From positions 14,612,644 to 14,676,643 of the forward strand of contig OY992541.1 in assembly GCA_963921195.1 (NCBI GenBank): 64,000 nucleotides of DNA, written 5' to 3'. Made by a program: the position numbers and the translations under genes. This stretch comes from Pegoplata infirma (lineage: Eukaryota; Arthropoda; Insecta; Diptera; Anthomyiidae). Under the pieces are notes generated by a model. The model ran no database searches and had not been told where the DNA came from. It saw only the letters and a program-made list of their open reading frames with translations. Below are positions 45,203 through 56,556 of this stretch, one piece after another (positions within the stretch are counted from its first letter, which is position 1; every line of letters starts with the position of its first letter).

Positions 45203-45255
45203 GTTCAAACTTTTTAGACTTTTGTCCACCTAGATTTGGATTTGGAACCACAGTG

Positions 45256-47808
45256 CACTGGACCGATTTGGCTGAAATTCAATATGAACCATGCCAGGGG
45301 AACGACAAATATATATATGCCAAGCAGCGCTGCCAACTTTGACGATTTATCGTCATTTTGACAATTTTTGAAGTCAAATTTACTAAAATTACGATTTTTC
45401 ATTTTCACCAGGAACAAAAATGACGATTTTTTTAAATGAGGAAAATATGGTATTCTTTTGTTAAAAAATTCAAATTTTGGAAGCAAATTCTTCGTTTATT
45501 GTCAAAAGAATGAAAAAAACATACATTTTTTAAAAAGATAGTAACTTTTAAGGAAAAATCTGAACAATTTGGTGCAAAGACAGGAAAAGTTAAAAATTCA
45601 CCAGAAAAAAACATTAAAAAATGGATTAGTTTGTTAAAAAATGGTAAGTTTTTGTTCATTTAATGTTTTTGTTCATTTTACGTTAAGTTTACAGAATTAA
45701 AAATCGAAATAGGAAAAAAATGATAGGAAAAAAGAAACGCAAAATAAAAGATGATTCAAAGAACCAAAAGTAAAATCATGGGCAGTGAAGTATTTGGCGC
45801 CAATAGACAGATTTAAGTGAATAATTTTTGTTTTCATATTCATGAACAAGATTATTTGTATTTTGTTTTATTTTTCTTTGTCATGACTCATGAGATTGAA
45901 CACAATATATCGTCACCTTATTATTGTTTTGATCCATACGCCATTTTTGAAAAAAATGAGTTAGGACTGGAATATATATAATATAAATATCCTCTTTCTT
46001 ATTCCGAAGTCCGTTTTTTAAAACATCTTTTCAAATTTGAGATATCCAGCATTTTCTAAGGAAAAACACACTTTTCTCAATTCAAAACCATATATAACAA
46101 ATCAAAAAATTATAATACATAATTATAATTAGAGCCTGAGCTCGACTGTCTTTACAGAAAAACAAAAATTTAAAAATAACGACTATAAGTCGCCCTAAGT
46201 GGCAATCAGTATCTTTGGAAAAATGGCAACACCTAACATTTGTGTCTAAAATATAGACCATGTCTGGCAATGTTTGCAAAAATAAGTACTTAGATCAGAA
46301 TTGATGAAGGAGAGGAAGAAGAATAATGATTACTAAAAATAAAAGTTTGTTTACACATTACAATAACAAGTCTTCTGTGAGAAAAAAAACAACAGCAACA
46401 ACTACACTCGAATTGAAAAAATCAGATTTAGTTGATACTTGCTTAACAGCCTACTTGGCGTATCGGTCTAGAGTGATTGTACGTTACAAGCAGTTAATAG
46501 CAAAGTATTACAGATGATGATGAGTTCAATTCTTGTCGGCTGCGATCTGTAAATAATTTTCACATATAGAGTTTTATTGACTATTAACTAAATAAATTTG
46601 ACATTAAAAGTTTTTCTGAAGATTATTATAACTGGATAATATGAAACTAGTAAGAAACAAACCAGGATGTCTAAATTTTTAGAAAAATTAAAATTTTTCT
46701 TTCACACTTTTCTCAATTCAAAACCATATACACCATTTTGACGTTTTTTGAAAATTTGCGTTATAGAAAGGCTCTAGATTATTTAAAAATTAACAGATCT
46801 AGCATATTTTTGGAATGACGATTAATTATGTTGGTACTATTCTACGTACCAAATTTTAATATCGTAACTTCTAAACATTTCAAGTAATGTCATATTTGCC
46901 ATTTAGGTTGTGTGGGAGGTAGGCGTGTCTATTGACCGATCATCCCCATTTTTAATACCATGAAACCTGACTATATAAGTGTTCTAAATACCCAGTTTTG
47001 TCGATCTAGCTTATTTTGTTTCATTGTTATTTTGTTTGGCGTTGAGAACTCATTTGCTCCATATCACACAAAAGTCCCAAATGTGAAAGCAAAATTGGAT
47101 ATGAAGCATAATACCATAAAATCTTATTTTCTTAAAAGCTTTAAATCTTTTATTCTATTGTATGTAAAAGTCTGAAAACTAAAAGCTTTGTTAACAATAT
47201 ATGTAGCAATAAATGTTAAACATTAAAACAAAATCCATCGATTACTTTTCGAGAAAATTTGTGGTAAACCTATTTTATCGTTTTTCTCGAAACCGAGTTG
47301 TTGGCGTATGGAGCAAAACAGTAATAAGCTGACGATATTTTGTTCATTTTCATTTCGTTTCAGTTGAAAAAAAACTGTTAATCGTTTCATGAACATGAAA
47401 TGTGGTTTGCTTTTTATTTCCTTCTTTTTCAGACGGTGAGTTCAAGTTAGAAGAAAAAAACTTTTTTTCTTTTTCGTGAAACGAAGAATTCTTATCGTTT
47501 ATCATGAAATGAAAAGTTATAAGCCAAATATTGTGATAAATTTATCATGATATGATGAATTTTTATCATTCTTTAGAAATTTATTTAGTTTTTCTTTTAC
47601 ATACACACTACATTTCATTTCAAAAATTATTACATTCCAATATGGTATTATAACAGAAAAATACTGAAAAAAGTTTTTAAAAATAAGGGGAAAAAATTAG
47701 AAAAGTATTGGAAAATGAATTAAAAAATATGTGCAAAATTAAAAACAAAAAATTATTAGAAATTTGTAAAAAGCAGGTAATTTTAGAATAGCAATTAATT
47801 AATTAATT
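45256..47808. other. intergenic DNA with fragments of several repeat families
   Basis: It includes GCTGCCAACTTTGACG-type repeat (about 45327-45440) and the TIR element at 45907-47339. A segment at 46611-46640 (TTCTGAAGATTATTATAACT) is inverted at 59736-59765, outside the giant element. No supported host gene; short frames such as 46326-46517 have no recognisable content. Confidence 0.45.
45907..47339. mobile_element. 1.4-kb TIR element, CGTCA...ATACGCC family
   Basis: The left ATATCGTCACCTTATTATTG, then CATACGCC, is inverted at the right (GGCGTATGGAGCAAAACAGT then AGCTGACGATAT). It is related to the element at 24770-27327. Target duplication unclear. The interior has no recognised gene. Confidence 0.55.
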
Positions 47809-47810
47809 AT

Positions 47811-49690
47811 ATCAAGTAGAATTACGCAGTGTGTGTAAATTTACCCAATTTATAGTAGGAAACTGAAATCATTTTAATTAGAGTGTAGTAAAAACTAACA
47901 CAACTTTTCTCAATTCAAACGATATAGTATAACAAATTAAAAAATAATAAAGTCTGAACTGAACTGTCTTTACAGAAACAAAAATCCAATTATTTTTTCT
48001 GACATTTACAAACAATACAAATGCGTTTGTTTACTATTTATATTGTTGTTACTTTCGCACTTTGTAATTAATAGAAAAAAATTTAACTTAAATTAAAATA
48101 ATGCAGGTATATAAAAAAAATAAAGTTATGACTAGCAAATCATTTCATTTCAGTTAAAAAAAATACATAAATTTTTATTCAAAAAATGCTGAATAATAAA
48201 TTTATTAATATTCAAAAAGCATTGTCTTTTATGTTTTAAAAGTATATTTTCAGTCCACTATAAAAAAAAAATTTTGTACAAAAAAAAATAATTAATTTTT
48301 TCTTTAAATTTGTATTAACTATTTTATGGTTTTTAATATTAAAAAATATGTTTTAAAAATTGAGATTTAAAAGGTATATTAGAAAACAAGGTTGGCAATC
48401 GCGATACCCTCCAAGAATAACGGTATTTGGCTCTTGTACAGCAACCAATAAAGATATGAACTTTTTTAAAAGCGTTTAAGAAAGCCGATGAAATTTCTAG
48501 TACTCTTGGTGAGTCACTTTGTGTTTGTACCGGTTGATTTTCGTTATATAATTTAAAAAATTGTTAAAAAAAGAAAAGTTATGACTAGCAAATCATTAGA
48601 TTTTATATTAAAAAATATATATGGGAATTCCAGGCCAAATCACTCACTTTTTGACCCCTTTCGATTTATTTTATTTTTTTCAATAAATTCCAAAAATTGG
48701 ATTGCATTGCTTAATTAAGTGGTCTGCCACTCGTTAGATGCCTGGGGAAGTTGTGATAACTTGGCTGATTTTCAACCAATTTCAGTTTTTTGTACCTTAT
48801 TAGAAAGGCATTTTACTCCACATCATAATTCTGTAACCACTTGAATATAAACTTAACTTAAATACCAAAAAAAATTGAGAAAAATTCATATTTCCTTGTA
48901 ATCCGTTTTCTAAACTTCAAGGCCCATGCGGAACGCCTTACCCATGTCCGATCGTTCTTAATTTTTGTGACACGTATTTTTACCTTGAAATGAATATATC
49001 TAGGGTAAGTTAGGATCAAGATCTACCAATATATTTCTTTTGGAGCACCATATAAAATAAATCAGAGCCAAAAAATAAAAGGTGCAATTTTAAAAATAAA
49101 AAAAATAAAATAGAAAGAATTGTGATCACATCTCGAAGAATAGCTTAAAAGTTACGTAATTTAGAGTAGAGATTTTTGAGTTTATTCTGATTCGAGGCCT
49201 TTTCATGTTCTTTTCATGTACTTATGATAACTCTACTTTCTTTATTGGGATATTCTCCCATTAAATACTCATAGAGTTTCTTGCTTTCAAAAATTTTGGT
49301 AATTCATAATGGGGAACATGAAAAGGCCTCGAATCAGATTAAACACATTTTCATTTTTATTAATAATAAAAATTAAAATACACTTGGTATCCCTCTTTCT
49401 TGCTTTCAAAAATTTTGGTAATTTTCAGGAATGAATTGACGATCGTTTCGGGGTGTTATGTTAATTCATAATGGGGAACATGAAAAGGCCTCGAATCAGA
49501 ATAAACTCTTTTTCATTGCACAATTAAAAGGTCGAATAAATAACTAATTTTTGTTAATAATAAAAATAAAACACACTTGGTAACCCTCTTGATACGAGAG
49601 AATTTGTTTTCAATAACACCCGGTCTAGATTAGCAATCATCACTTCCATCCTACGCCACTATGGGTCAAATGACTGGTTTTTGAGGCAAA
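47811..49690 (+). repeat. left arm of the giant TIR element
   Basis: It runs from ATCAAGTAGAATTACG to GGGTCAAATGACTGGTTTTTGAGGCAA. Landmarks shared with the right arm include ATCGCGATACCCTCCAAG, GGAATTCCAGGCCAAATCAC and CATGAAAAGGCCTCGAATC. The last occurs several times per arm, within internal direct repeats at about 49190-49510. Non-coding. Confidence 0.9.
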
Positions 49691-49926
49691 AAGTCAAATT
49701 ATAAGGTGTACTATTTCAAAAATTTGATAATGGCATTTTGTACTACACATTTTCAAATACCCAAAAACAAAAAAATAGAATCAAGCGGCAACCCATGACA
49801 TAAAGCCAAGGTGTCAAAGTTGAAGTTTTGTTTGGATTGTTTTGTTCTCTGACATTCCGCTTTATAGTGCTTGATATTGAAACTATTGTTTAACAAAATA
49901 TTACAAACTAAAATAAATTTTCTAAA

Positions 49927-50640
49927 ATGGAAAATATTAATACAGGTACGTTAAAAAATATGTTATTGATAAGTTTCATAAAAATGTTATTGTAGTAAAA
50001 TTTTGTTGTGACAAAGTGTGTCGTCTTTTCTGTGTAGTTTTGTTTGTCGACCGTGTGTTTCTTGGGGTTGTACTTTGTTTATTGGAACGTATTGTTGGAA
50101 CACTATGTATGTGGACAAAGGTAATGATGTGTACTTTCATGTGGTTGCATAACCAATTGCCCCAAATTGCGTCAAATTACTTATATTTGACTTTTAAGAT
50201 TGCGTAAAAATAATAAATACGGATATATTTGAATTTTGGTTACATGATAATAGAAATGCTACAACTGTTGTCAACCGGATTTTCACGGAATTTAAAAGAA
50301 GTTTGGATGGCGAATGTATGGAAACAATTAAAAATAAAATCAATAATTTTTGTGCATATGCTCACCAAAAGTGGAACAAGAACCAAAGATGTGCAAAGAG
50401 ATTTGAAAAAAAACGAATGTCTATGGTTAGCGAATGTGATTCTCTGAAAGTGATGTCGGAAACAAAAGAGATCGTCCTCATGTTGGTTACAGCGGGGGAA
50501 GTGCGTGGCAAAACAAAAACTTGCTTCCGAAATATCGTCCCTACTGGGACACGATACCAAGTTATTGGTTCATGCTGCTTCAATATCAGCTCATGCATCA
50601 AAAGCAAATGATTTAATTTTTGTTTTAAAGGAAAATTGAA
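49927..50640 (+). pseudogene. decayed transposon-protein gene inside the giant element
   Basis: An ATG at 49927 gives MENINTG followed by a GTACGT donor-like site. From about 50213 a plus-strand frame reads NTDIFEFWLHDNRNATTVVN, then RIFTEFKRSLDGECMETI, NFCAYAHQKWNK and RFEKKRMSMVSECDSLKVMS. Near 50465-50500 the frame shifts: one register then gives RDRPHVGYSGGSA and another ASEISSLLGHDTKLLVHAA, then SKANDLIFVLKEN and a stop. That succession of a GRP-like patch, a serine/arginine patch and an AA-rich helix resembles N-terminal regions of arthropod transposon-derived proteins I have seen. I cannot name the superfamily. Its position between the arms makes it the best candidate for the element's own gene. 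Confidence 0.4.
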
Positions 50641-51081
50641 ATTTCTTTTATAACACTAATTTTTAAAAAATTTTCATTTTTGTGGGATGTTTTTTTTTTG
50701 TTTAATTTTGTGTATTGAAATGTTTGTTTTCGGTTTGGTTTCTTGTCAGCTCGACATGTCTGGGAACTGCTAGAAAAAAATTACATTGAACAACAATTTC
50801 AATTTTTTTCCTATTCTTGCTTTATATCGGTATATGATCTGAGTGTAGGGTTTATTCAGCTACTTTGTAGAAAAAATTAAGGCAAATATTTTTGTACAAC
50901 ATATTAACCCTCTAACTACTCCACATAACGGTAGGTTTTGGGTCTATTCTCTAAAATTGTAAAAAACACCGCAAAAAAGGGGACATAATTTTTTAAGAGC
51001 TATTTTTTTATTGTTTTTATAGCATATTTTCCGTTTTAAAGGGCATTTTTTAAATTGACTTTATTTATGTTAATAATTTAC
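50641..51081. other. interior of the giant element, no gene seen
   Basis: AT-rich sequence lies between the decayed gene and the truncated LINE. It ends at TATGTTAATAATTTAC (51066-51081), the 5' copy of the LINE target duplication. Confidence 0.5.
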
Positions 51082-51722
51082 GACTCATATGGGTCCCAGG
51101 GCACAGAGACATTCCAGGGAATTGCAAAGCCGATGAGCTTGCAAGACTAGGAACTACCTTACAGGTTCCAACAGAATTGGAATGTGTTGGTATGCCTCTA
51201 GAAACTTGCAAGCAAAACCTACGGCTTTGTTCTGCGACGGAGACTAATCAAAGATGGGCAAATGGATGGACGTGTGAGACAACACGACTGATTTGGCCTT
51301 CTCTTAACCAGGGGCGCACAAGTGAGCTGATATCGCTTCCAAGAGGAGAGATTTCGACGGTGGTTTCTATAATTACCGGACACTGTCTTATAGGGAAGCA
51401 CGCAGAGCGGTTAAATGTGCCGTCGAATGACTTTTGCCGAAGTTGCATGGATGAAGAGGAGTTGGAAACTATCGAACACTTTATTTGCCATTGCCCGGCA
51501 CTTTCTGGTCAGAGACTTGCTTCACTGGGATCTAGGGAGCTGTACGATCTTTCTGATTTGTTGGATGTCAAAATTCAACATCTAAGGAGTTTTATAAGAA
51601 GCTCAAAATGGTTTAACGACAGTGACTAGTAGGGAAACCTATTATGGTCCCGTGGTATCACAATGGACCTCAGAGTCTACGTGTGTTGACGTAAAACGTC
51701 AGCAGCCACTTACAACCTAACC
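51082..51722 (+). mobile_element. 5'-truncated LINE insertion with ~15-bp target duplication
   Basis: The body is bracketed by TATGTTAATAATTTAC (51066-51081) and TATGTTAATAATTAC (51723-51737). The 3' non-coding tail is about 90 bp and ends CTTACAACCTAACC without a poly(A). The coding part is the RNase H end and C-terminus of ORF2. 5' truncation with a variable duplication is the usual outcome of target-primed reverse transcription. Confidence 0.85.
51084..51629 (+). pseudogene. LINE ORF2 C-terminus: RNase H end plus CCHC-type tail
   Basis: The truncated frame opens LIWVPGHRDIPGNCKADELA then RLGTTL, matching the last RNase H motif (HxGxxGNExAD-like) of LINEs that carry RNase H. The C-terminal tail has CRSCMDEEELETIEHFICHC then PALSGQRL, the cysteine/histidine motif at the end of many Jockey-, I- and Loa-type ORF2 proteins. 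It ends at a TAG at 51627-51629. The open frame from Met 51177 is 150 codons, but similarity starts upstream at the truncation point. It has no start codon of its own and is a fragment. Confidence 0.8.
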
Positions 51723-51737
51723 TATGTTAATAATTAC

Positions 51738-52116
51738 ATAAATAAATTTTATTTCCAGCATGAACGCTGTCATTATCCAAAGACCTTATTTGCTTTTAAC
51801 GCACTCACCACTAATCTTACTTTTCCTGTCACTGAAAGTGGGTCTCTAAGTGGGTGTGTTAGTGGGTGTATAAGTGGGTGTGTAAGAAGGTGAATTAACT
51901 GAGATTTTTTCTATATTTTTTTTTTTTCCAAAAATTATAATAAGCAACGTAAGAAATTTTATTTTTTTTTTCATTTCCGGTGACATTTAACATAGCAAAC
52001 AATAGAAGTACTAGAAGTGGGCGTGGTTTGGGCGGATAGGCTTGAAATTTTTACAGAAGACTTAGGTACCCACAGTAGTCATCTGTTCCAAATTTTAAAG
52101 GTCTAGCTGCTTCCTG

Positions 52117-52119
<3 letters not shown>
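51738..52119. other. interior of the giant element between two LINEs
   Basis: This has a short GT-rich tandem repeat (AGTGGGTGTGTAA, about four copies at 51836-51890) and a GTGGGCGTGGTTTGGGCGGA segment of another repeat family (about 52017-52110). No gene. Confidence 0.5.

Positions 52120-52147
<28 letters not shown>
52120..52147 (-). repeat. LINE poly(A) tail (T run on plus strand)
   Basis: There is a 28-base homopolymer, 15 bp after an AATAAA on the minus strand. It marks the 3' end of the LINE and a poly(A)-primed insertion. Confidence 0.85.
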
Positions 52148-52152
<5 letters not shown>

Positions 52153-52256
52153 TAGTTTTTATTTATTTTCCAATAATCCAGTACATTTTTGTTGCCTCAG
52201 CGCCTTATAGGCATTGTTGAGGCGAGTTGGTAAAAATTACATATTAATTATGATTA

Positions 52257-53433
52257 TCAGTATTCAAAAATGAGAGAAAAAAAAAATAAAATAATAAAAT
52301 AATTTTTTATCATATTAATACATTTTGAGATCAAAACTATTTTACATTCTAAATTTTGAAATAAATAATCTTTCAAAGATTTTTTAAATATTGAAATTCT
52401 ATTTATCATTTTTAAGTATTGAGGTAAGTTATTAAACTCATGACTACCCATATATTCAATTCTTTGTTTGGTTGTTTCCAACCTACACCTTGCTACTGAC
52501 AAATTGCTGTTATTCCTTGTATTATGTAACTCTTGATTCCTTGTAAACTGAATCGTGTGATGACCAATATTGTGTACAATTTTAAAGACATATATCAAAA
52601 TTTGCAATTTGTAAATACCAAAAACTGGCAAAACTGATTTGAATTTATCCTTATATAATGATATTGTTGGGAACGTAATAGGAAGATTAGAAACCACTTT
52701 TAAGGCTTTATTTTGGCATCGTTGAAGTGATTTAAGCTCATTACATTGCTTCCATCCATATACGGCAGTTAAGTAATTCAAATGACTTTGAATAAGGGCA
52801 TTGTATATTAAAAATTTTGTTTTACGATCAAATTTATTTTTAAACTTGTACAAAAACCCGGTACCTTGAGCAACTTTTGTTTTTATATGTTGTATGTGTT
52901 GGTTCCAAGACAAATTACTCTGAAGATATACACCCAAGTACTTTATTGAGTTGACATCGTAAATTTCACGACCATCAACATAAACACTAAAGTTTATGTT
53001 ATTGTGGCAATACGGTTTAAATCGAATCAACTTTGTTTTATTTGCATTCAATATAAGTTTATTAATTCTAGTATATTCCAAAATAAGAGCAGCATCTCGT
53101 TCCATATAAGCTTTTGCCACGGTTTCATGCTTATATGGGTAAAACAGACAAATATCGTCAGCATAAATAAAGAGCCTCCCATGTAATCCAAGGTTTTTTA
53201 TGTCATTAAGATAAATTGTAAAGAGTAAAGGCCCCAAAACACTGCCTTGCGGAACACCATGCTCGACAGGTTTAAACAAGCTCTTATCTGCGTTAATTTT
53301 AACGTATTGTTTGCGATTTACCAAGTAACTTTTTAAGAGAGACAATTCTTTCCCACAAATTCCATAATATCTTAGTTTTTTTACAAGAATATCATGGTCT
53401 ATGTGATCAAAAGCTTTTGTTAGATCAAAAAAA
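52257..53433 (-). pseudogene. LINE ORF2, reverse transcriptase C-part
   Basis: The shifted frame continues directly as FDLTKAFDHIDHDILVKKL (first catalytic Asp), then GVPQGSVLGPLLFTIYLNDI and LFIYADDICLFY (catalytic YADD). The thumb region follows with KYLGVYLQSNLSWNQHI and RCQNKALKVV, then a lysine-rich tail. The active-site residues are all present, so apart from the one-base deletion and the hAT this ORF2 looks recent. The total ORF2 would be about 990 residues, normal for CR1/Jockey. No RNase H follows. Confidence 0.85.
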
Positions 53434-54750
53434 TACCAGCTACGCCACTAAATCCTTCATCCAGTCCCTTACAAATGAAATTTACGACATTAAGAACAGC
53501 TTCCTGGGTACCACATCCTTTCCTAAAACCATATTGATAGTCGTTTAATAAATTATTATTCTTCATATATTCTGAAATTTGATTATACAAAATTTTTTCA
53601 AATACATTATCGATGACAGATAATACAGCTATTGGTCTAAACATTTCAGCACTAGAGGCATTATTTTCTTTTGGTATCGGAACCACTTTATGAATTTTTA
53701 AAATTTCAGGATATATACTTCGATCTACCATATTATTAAAAACATTTACTAAATAAGGTGTCAAAACATCAGAGCACATTGTCAGTACTTTAGGTGATAT
53801 GTTATCATGGCCACAACTTTTATTGTGTGGTAGATTAGTCACAATGTTTTGCAACTCATCATGCGTGGTGTGTTCTAAGCAAAATCTATAATTAGGTTGA
53901 ACAAGCGTTCTCAACGAATTGCACGAGTCAGATGTTATTTGATTCATTTGAAATTTTAAGTCCTTAATCGATTTCACAAAGTAAGTATTAAGAATCTCGG
54001 CCTTTTGAAAATCATTTGAAATTATATCTCCATTTAAATCTTTTATTGTAATCGACTTAGTTTGTTGTCTACCTAGAGTTTCATTTAAGAAATTCCAGCA
54101 CTTTTTAGGATCTTGTTGAATTTCGCTTAAATTGTCCCTATAAAAGTTATTCATAGACTCCTTGCAAGCTCGTTTGATTACACCACTTATACGTTTAAGC
54201 CTTTTCTCTATATCGGTTTCACCAGGTTTTTTTCTTCTCATTTTCAAAAGATTTTTTTTGAACTCTATTAATTTTTGTAAGTTTCTATTTATCCAAGGTG
54301 TTATCTCATGCCGAATCAAACTTTTATGTTGTTTTTCGACTGTACAAGTTTGAATAACATTACTAACACACGATATCAACGTTGAAGTATCGAGTGATGG
54401 GTCACTAGTTGTACATATACTTGGTAAAATAGTTCGAATTTCGCTTTTCACGCGGTCATAATCACAATATAATCGTCCATCTCTCTTAAAAACTTGGGAT
54501 TGAGCTTCAATTTCTATTTCACATGATAAGAGGTTATGGTCAGAAAGTCTATTTTCCACTGAGTTAATACGAAAAGAACTTGATATGTTACTATAAACAT
54601 GGTCAATAGAAGTACCACTATCGGGACGGGTAACCAATGTGTGGTGATTTATAAAATCATAGTTGGCAAGTAAATTTATAAGATCTTCCGATAAATTTAT
54701 ATTTAAAGTATCAATATTCGAGTCACCGACAAAAACACATGGGTTGCGAC
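53434..54750 (-). pseudogene. LINE ORF2, endonuclease C-part and reverse transcriptase N-part
   Basis: After the hAT the frame resumes at RNPCVFVGDSNID (GDxN motif) and RLSDHNLLSCEIE (SDH motif), completing the endonuclease. A linker of about 130 residues leads to the reverse transcriptase fingers: LPHNKSCGHDNISPKVL, IHKVVPIPKEN, FRPIAVLSVIDNVFEKIL and YGFRKGCGTQEAVL. It ends GFSGVAGIF at an A run (plus strand 53427-53433) where one T of the coding strand is missing, and runs into a stop. The apparent start codon upstream at 54775 is inside the hAT and is not real. Confidence 0.85.
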
Positions 54751-56025
54751 CAGCGTTGCCAGAATTTGAAAACAAAAAAAGCTAGATTTTTTCTAAAAAC
54801 CCGCTAAAAAAAGCTAAAAAATTTGAAAAAAAGCTAAAAAATAAAGCTAAATTTTTTTTAACTAATTTAAATTAGCTTTTTCTTCGATTTTTCAATTGAA
54901 TTCCAAAATAGGGATCTGTTATTCCTTCTATAGCGTATTTGGGACTAAAACTAAAACAAAATATTAAAATATAACAAATCTTCATAAATTTTAAAAAAAT
55001 GGCCCGTACCAAAGAAACATAAAAAGTCTATTTTAACAAAAAAAAATTTTTTAAATGCAAATTTTCAATACATTTTTTGAAAGTCGATTTTAAAAACAAA
55101 AACAATTTGTATGGAAACAAAACAAAAAGTCGATTACAAATTTATTTTATTTTTCTATGTTTCCGAAAATTTCGAATGCAGGTACATATTAATAAAGATT
55201 AAAAATAATACATTCACGAAAATCTTTAACATTAAAGTGCATTTCAGAAATTTCAAAACGTTGTGTATAAATTTCCAAATAAATCAAAGAAATTTTCAAA
55301 TACAATTTAGATTTTTTTTTTTTATTTTTCAATTGCATTTTAGGATTTTATCCCAAAATGTATTTCAAATTGTTTAAATTGCATTTTCAAATAAAGTTTA
55401 GAAATTTGAGAAAAATTAGTAGTGGAAATTTTTACATTCTAAGATTTGTGAATATTTAAAAAAACAGTTTGTAAATAAATCAACACTATTCCCAACAATT
55501 TTTCAGGAAATACAAACAATATTAAAAAAATTAGAAATGCATTTTTAAAATCTTCATTTATATTTTAAAAATTTTCAATTTTATTTCGCAAAATACTAAA
55601 TATGTTTAAGAAACTTGTTCCAAAAAATTTATAAAAATTTTATATTTAAGAAATTTCCAAATACATTTTGAACATTTTTATTTAAGTTTTAAATTTTTTT
55701 AATTATTTATTAGAATTCTGAAAAAAAAATTTAAAAAAACTTCCTAAAACACATTTAGACAAACTTAAAATATAAATAGTTAGATGTTTCTGAAATATAA
55801 TTGTGTTTTGATCACAACTTTTTAAGTAAAAAATTATATTTCTTCTATTTTTAGATTGATATTTAATGAAAAAGGTTTAAAAAAAGTCTAAAAAAAGCTG
55901 AAAAAAAGCCAAAAAATTTTCAAAAAAAGCTAAAAAATCCGCTTAAAGCTAAATGCAAAATTTTCCCGCGAAAAATTTTAAAAAAAGCCAAATCTAGCGG
56001 GAAAAAAGCTAAATTGGCAACGCTG
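54751..56025. mobile_element. 1.3-kb hAT element, complete, 8-bp duplication GTTGCGAC
   Basis: Inverted ends CAGCGTTGCCA / TGGCAACGCTG are flanked by GTTGCGAC on both sides (54743-54750 and 56026-56033). Removing the element and one duplication restores the LINE endonuclease frame exactly. Subterminal regions are rich in AAAAAAGCTAAAAA repeats at both ends. A short open frame (55111-55377) is AT-driven and not transposase. This intact copy is the reference for reading the insertions in the copy at 24246-28937. Confidence 0.95.
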
Positions 56026-56505
56026 GTTGCGACCAACATTGATTAAAATATTTTCCAAATTTGACAGAAATCTATTCATTTCACACTTTGGTGATCTATA
56101 AAACGATACAAATTTGACTGGTTTGCCATTGGATTTGTTGCTGTTTAGTGTTAAAACAATTGATTCAACAAAGTCATTACTTACACACGATTCTACTTCG
56201 TATTTTAAACTTTCGGATATAAAAATTGATGTACCACCATAACTATCTGATCTACAACAATGAACCGAATTATAACCAGCTATTTTATAAATTTGAGACA
56301 AATCTTTACGAATCCAGGTTTCCTGAACAGCAATAATTATGGGTAGCCGGGGTAGGCTGGCAACTATAGTTTTAAACTTATTAAACTTTTCAATTGAAGA
56401 AAAACTTCTGATATTGATTGATATTACGTTAAAAAATGAACTTCTGTTATTATTTACAAAATTTTTGAATAATTTTAAACTAGAAAAATATTGATTATTA
56501 CTCAT
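56026..56505 (-). pseudogene. LINE ORF2, N-terminal endonuclease part (before hAT)
   Basis: The frame starts MSNNQYFSSLK and carries the first apurinic-type endonuclease motifs: NVISINIRSF (N of the active site), IIAVQETWIRKD (catalytic E), and GGTSIFISESLKYE, then VKFVSFYRSP. It reads into the hAT at codon 160 (ILINVGRN). Beyond the hAT the frame continues exactly (PCVFVGDSN). Codons past 56026 in this frame are hAT sequence. Confidence 0.85.
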
Positions 56506-56556
56506 AAAAAAAGAATAAAATAAGAAATATTTACATATACAATTTATTTATAAAGA

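Larger units (their letters stand above)
42518..45255. mobile_element. 2.7-kb TIR element with CACTG duplication
   Basis: The inverted ends CACTGTGGTTCC are followed by CTAGGTGGACAAAAG. CACTG is at 42513-42517 and 45256-45260. The uninterrupted target GAACCACTGGACCGATTT exists near 11635, supporting the join. Two further elements are nested in it. The superfamily is not assigned; the duplication could be longer than seen. Confidence 0.65.

Noticed and set aside
46326..46517. 63-codon plus-strand frame with a Thr-rich stretch
   Set aside because: Short, without recognisable motif, inside the 45907-47339 TIR element.
50240..50607. Two minus-strand frames of 106 and 81 codons
   Set aside because: They are antisense to the decayed transposon protein gene (49927-50640), whose plus-strand reading carries the family-like pattern.
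54751..54775. Apparent Met start of the 451-codon LINE frame
   Set aside because: It lies inside the hAT terminal repeat. The coding sequence there is continuous with the upstream endonuclease part once the hAT is removed.
55111..55377. 88-codon plus-strand frame in the hAT
   Set aside because: A similar frame in the other copy (27648-27920) is Phe/Asn/Lys-rich and not conserved as protein. No BED finger or hAT dimerisation motif.
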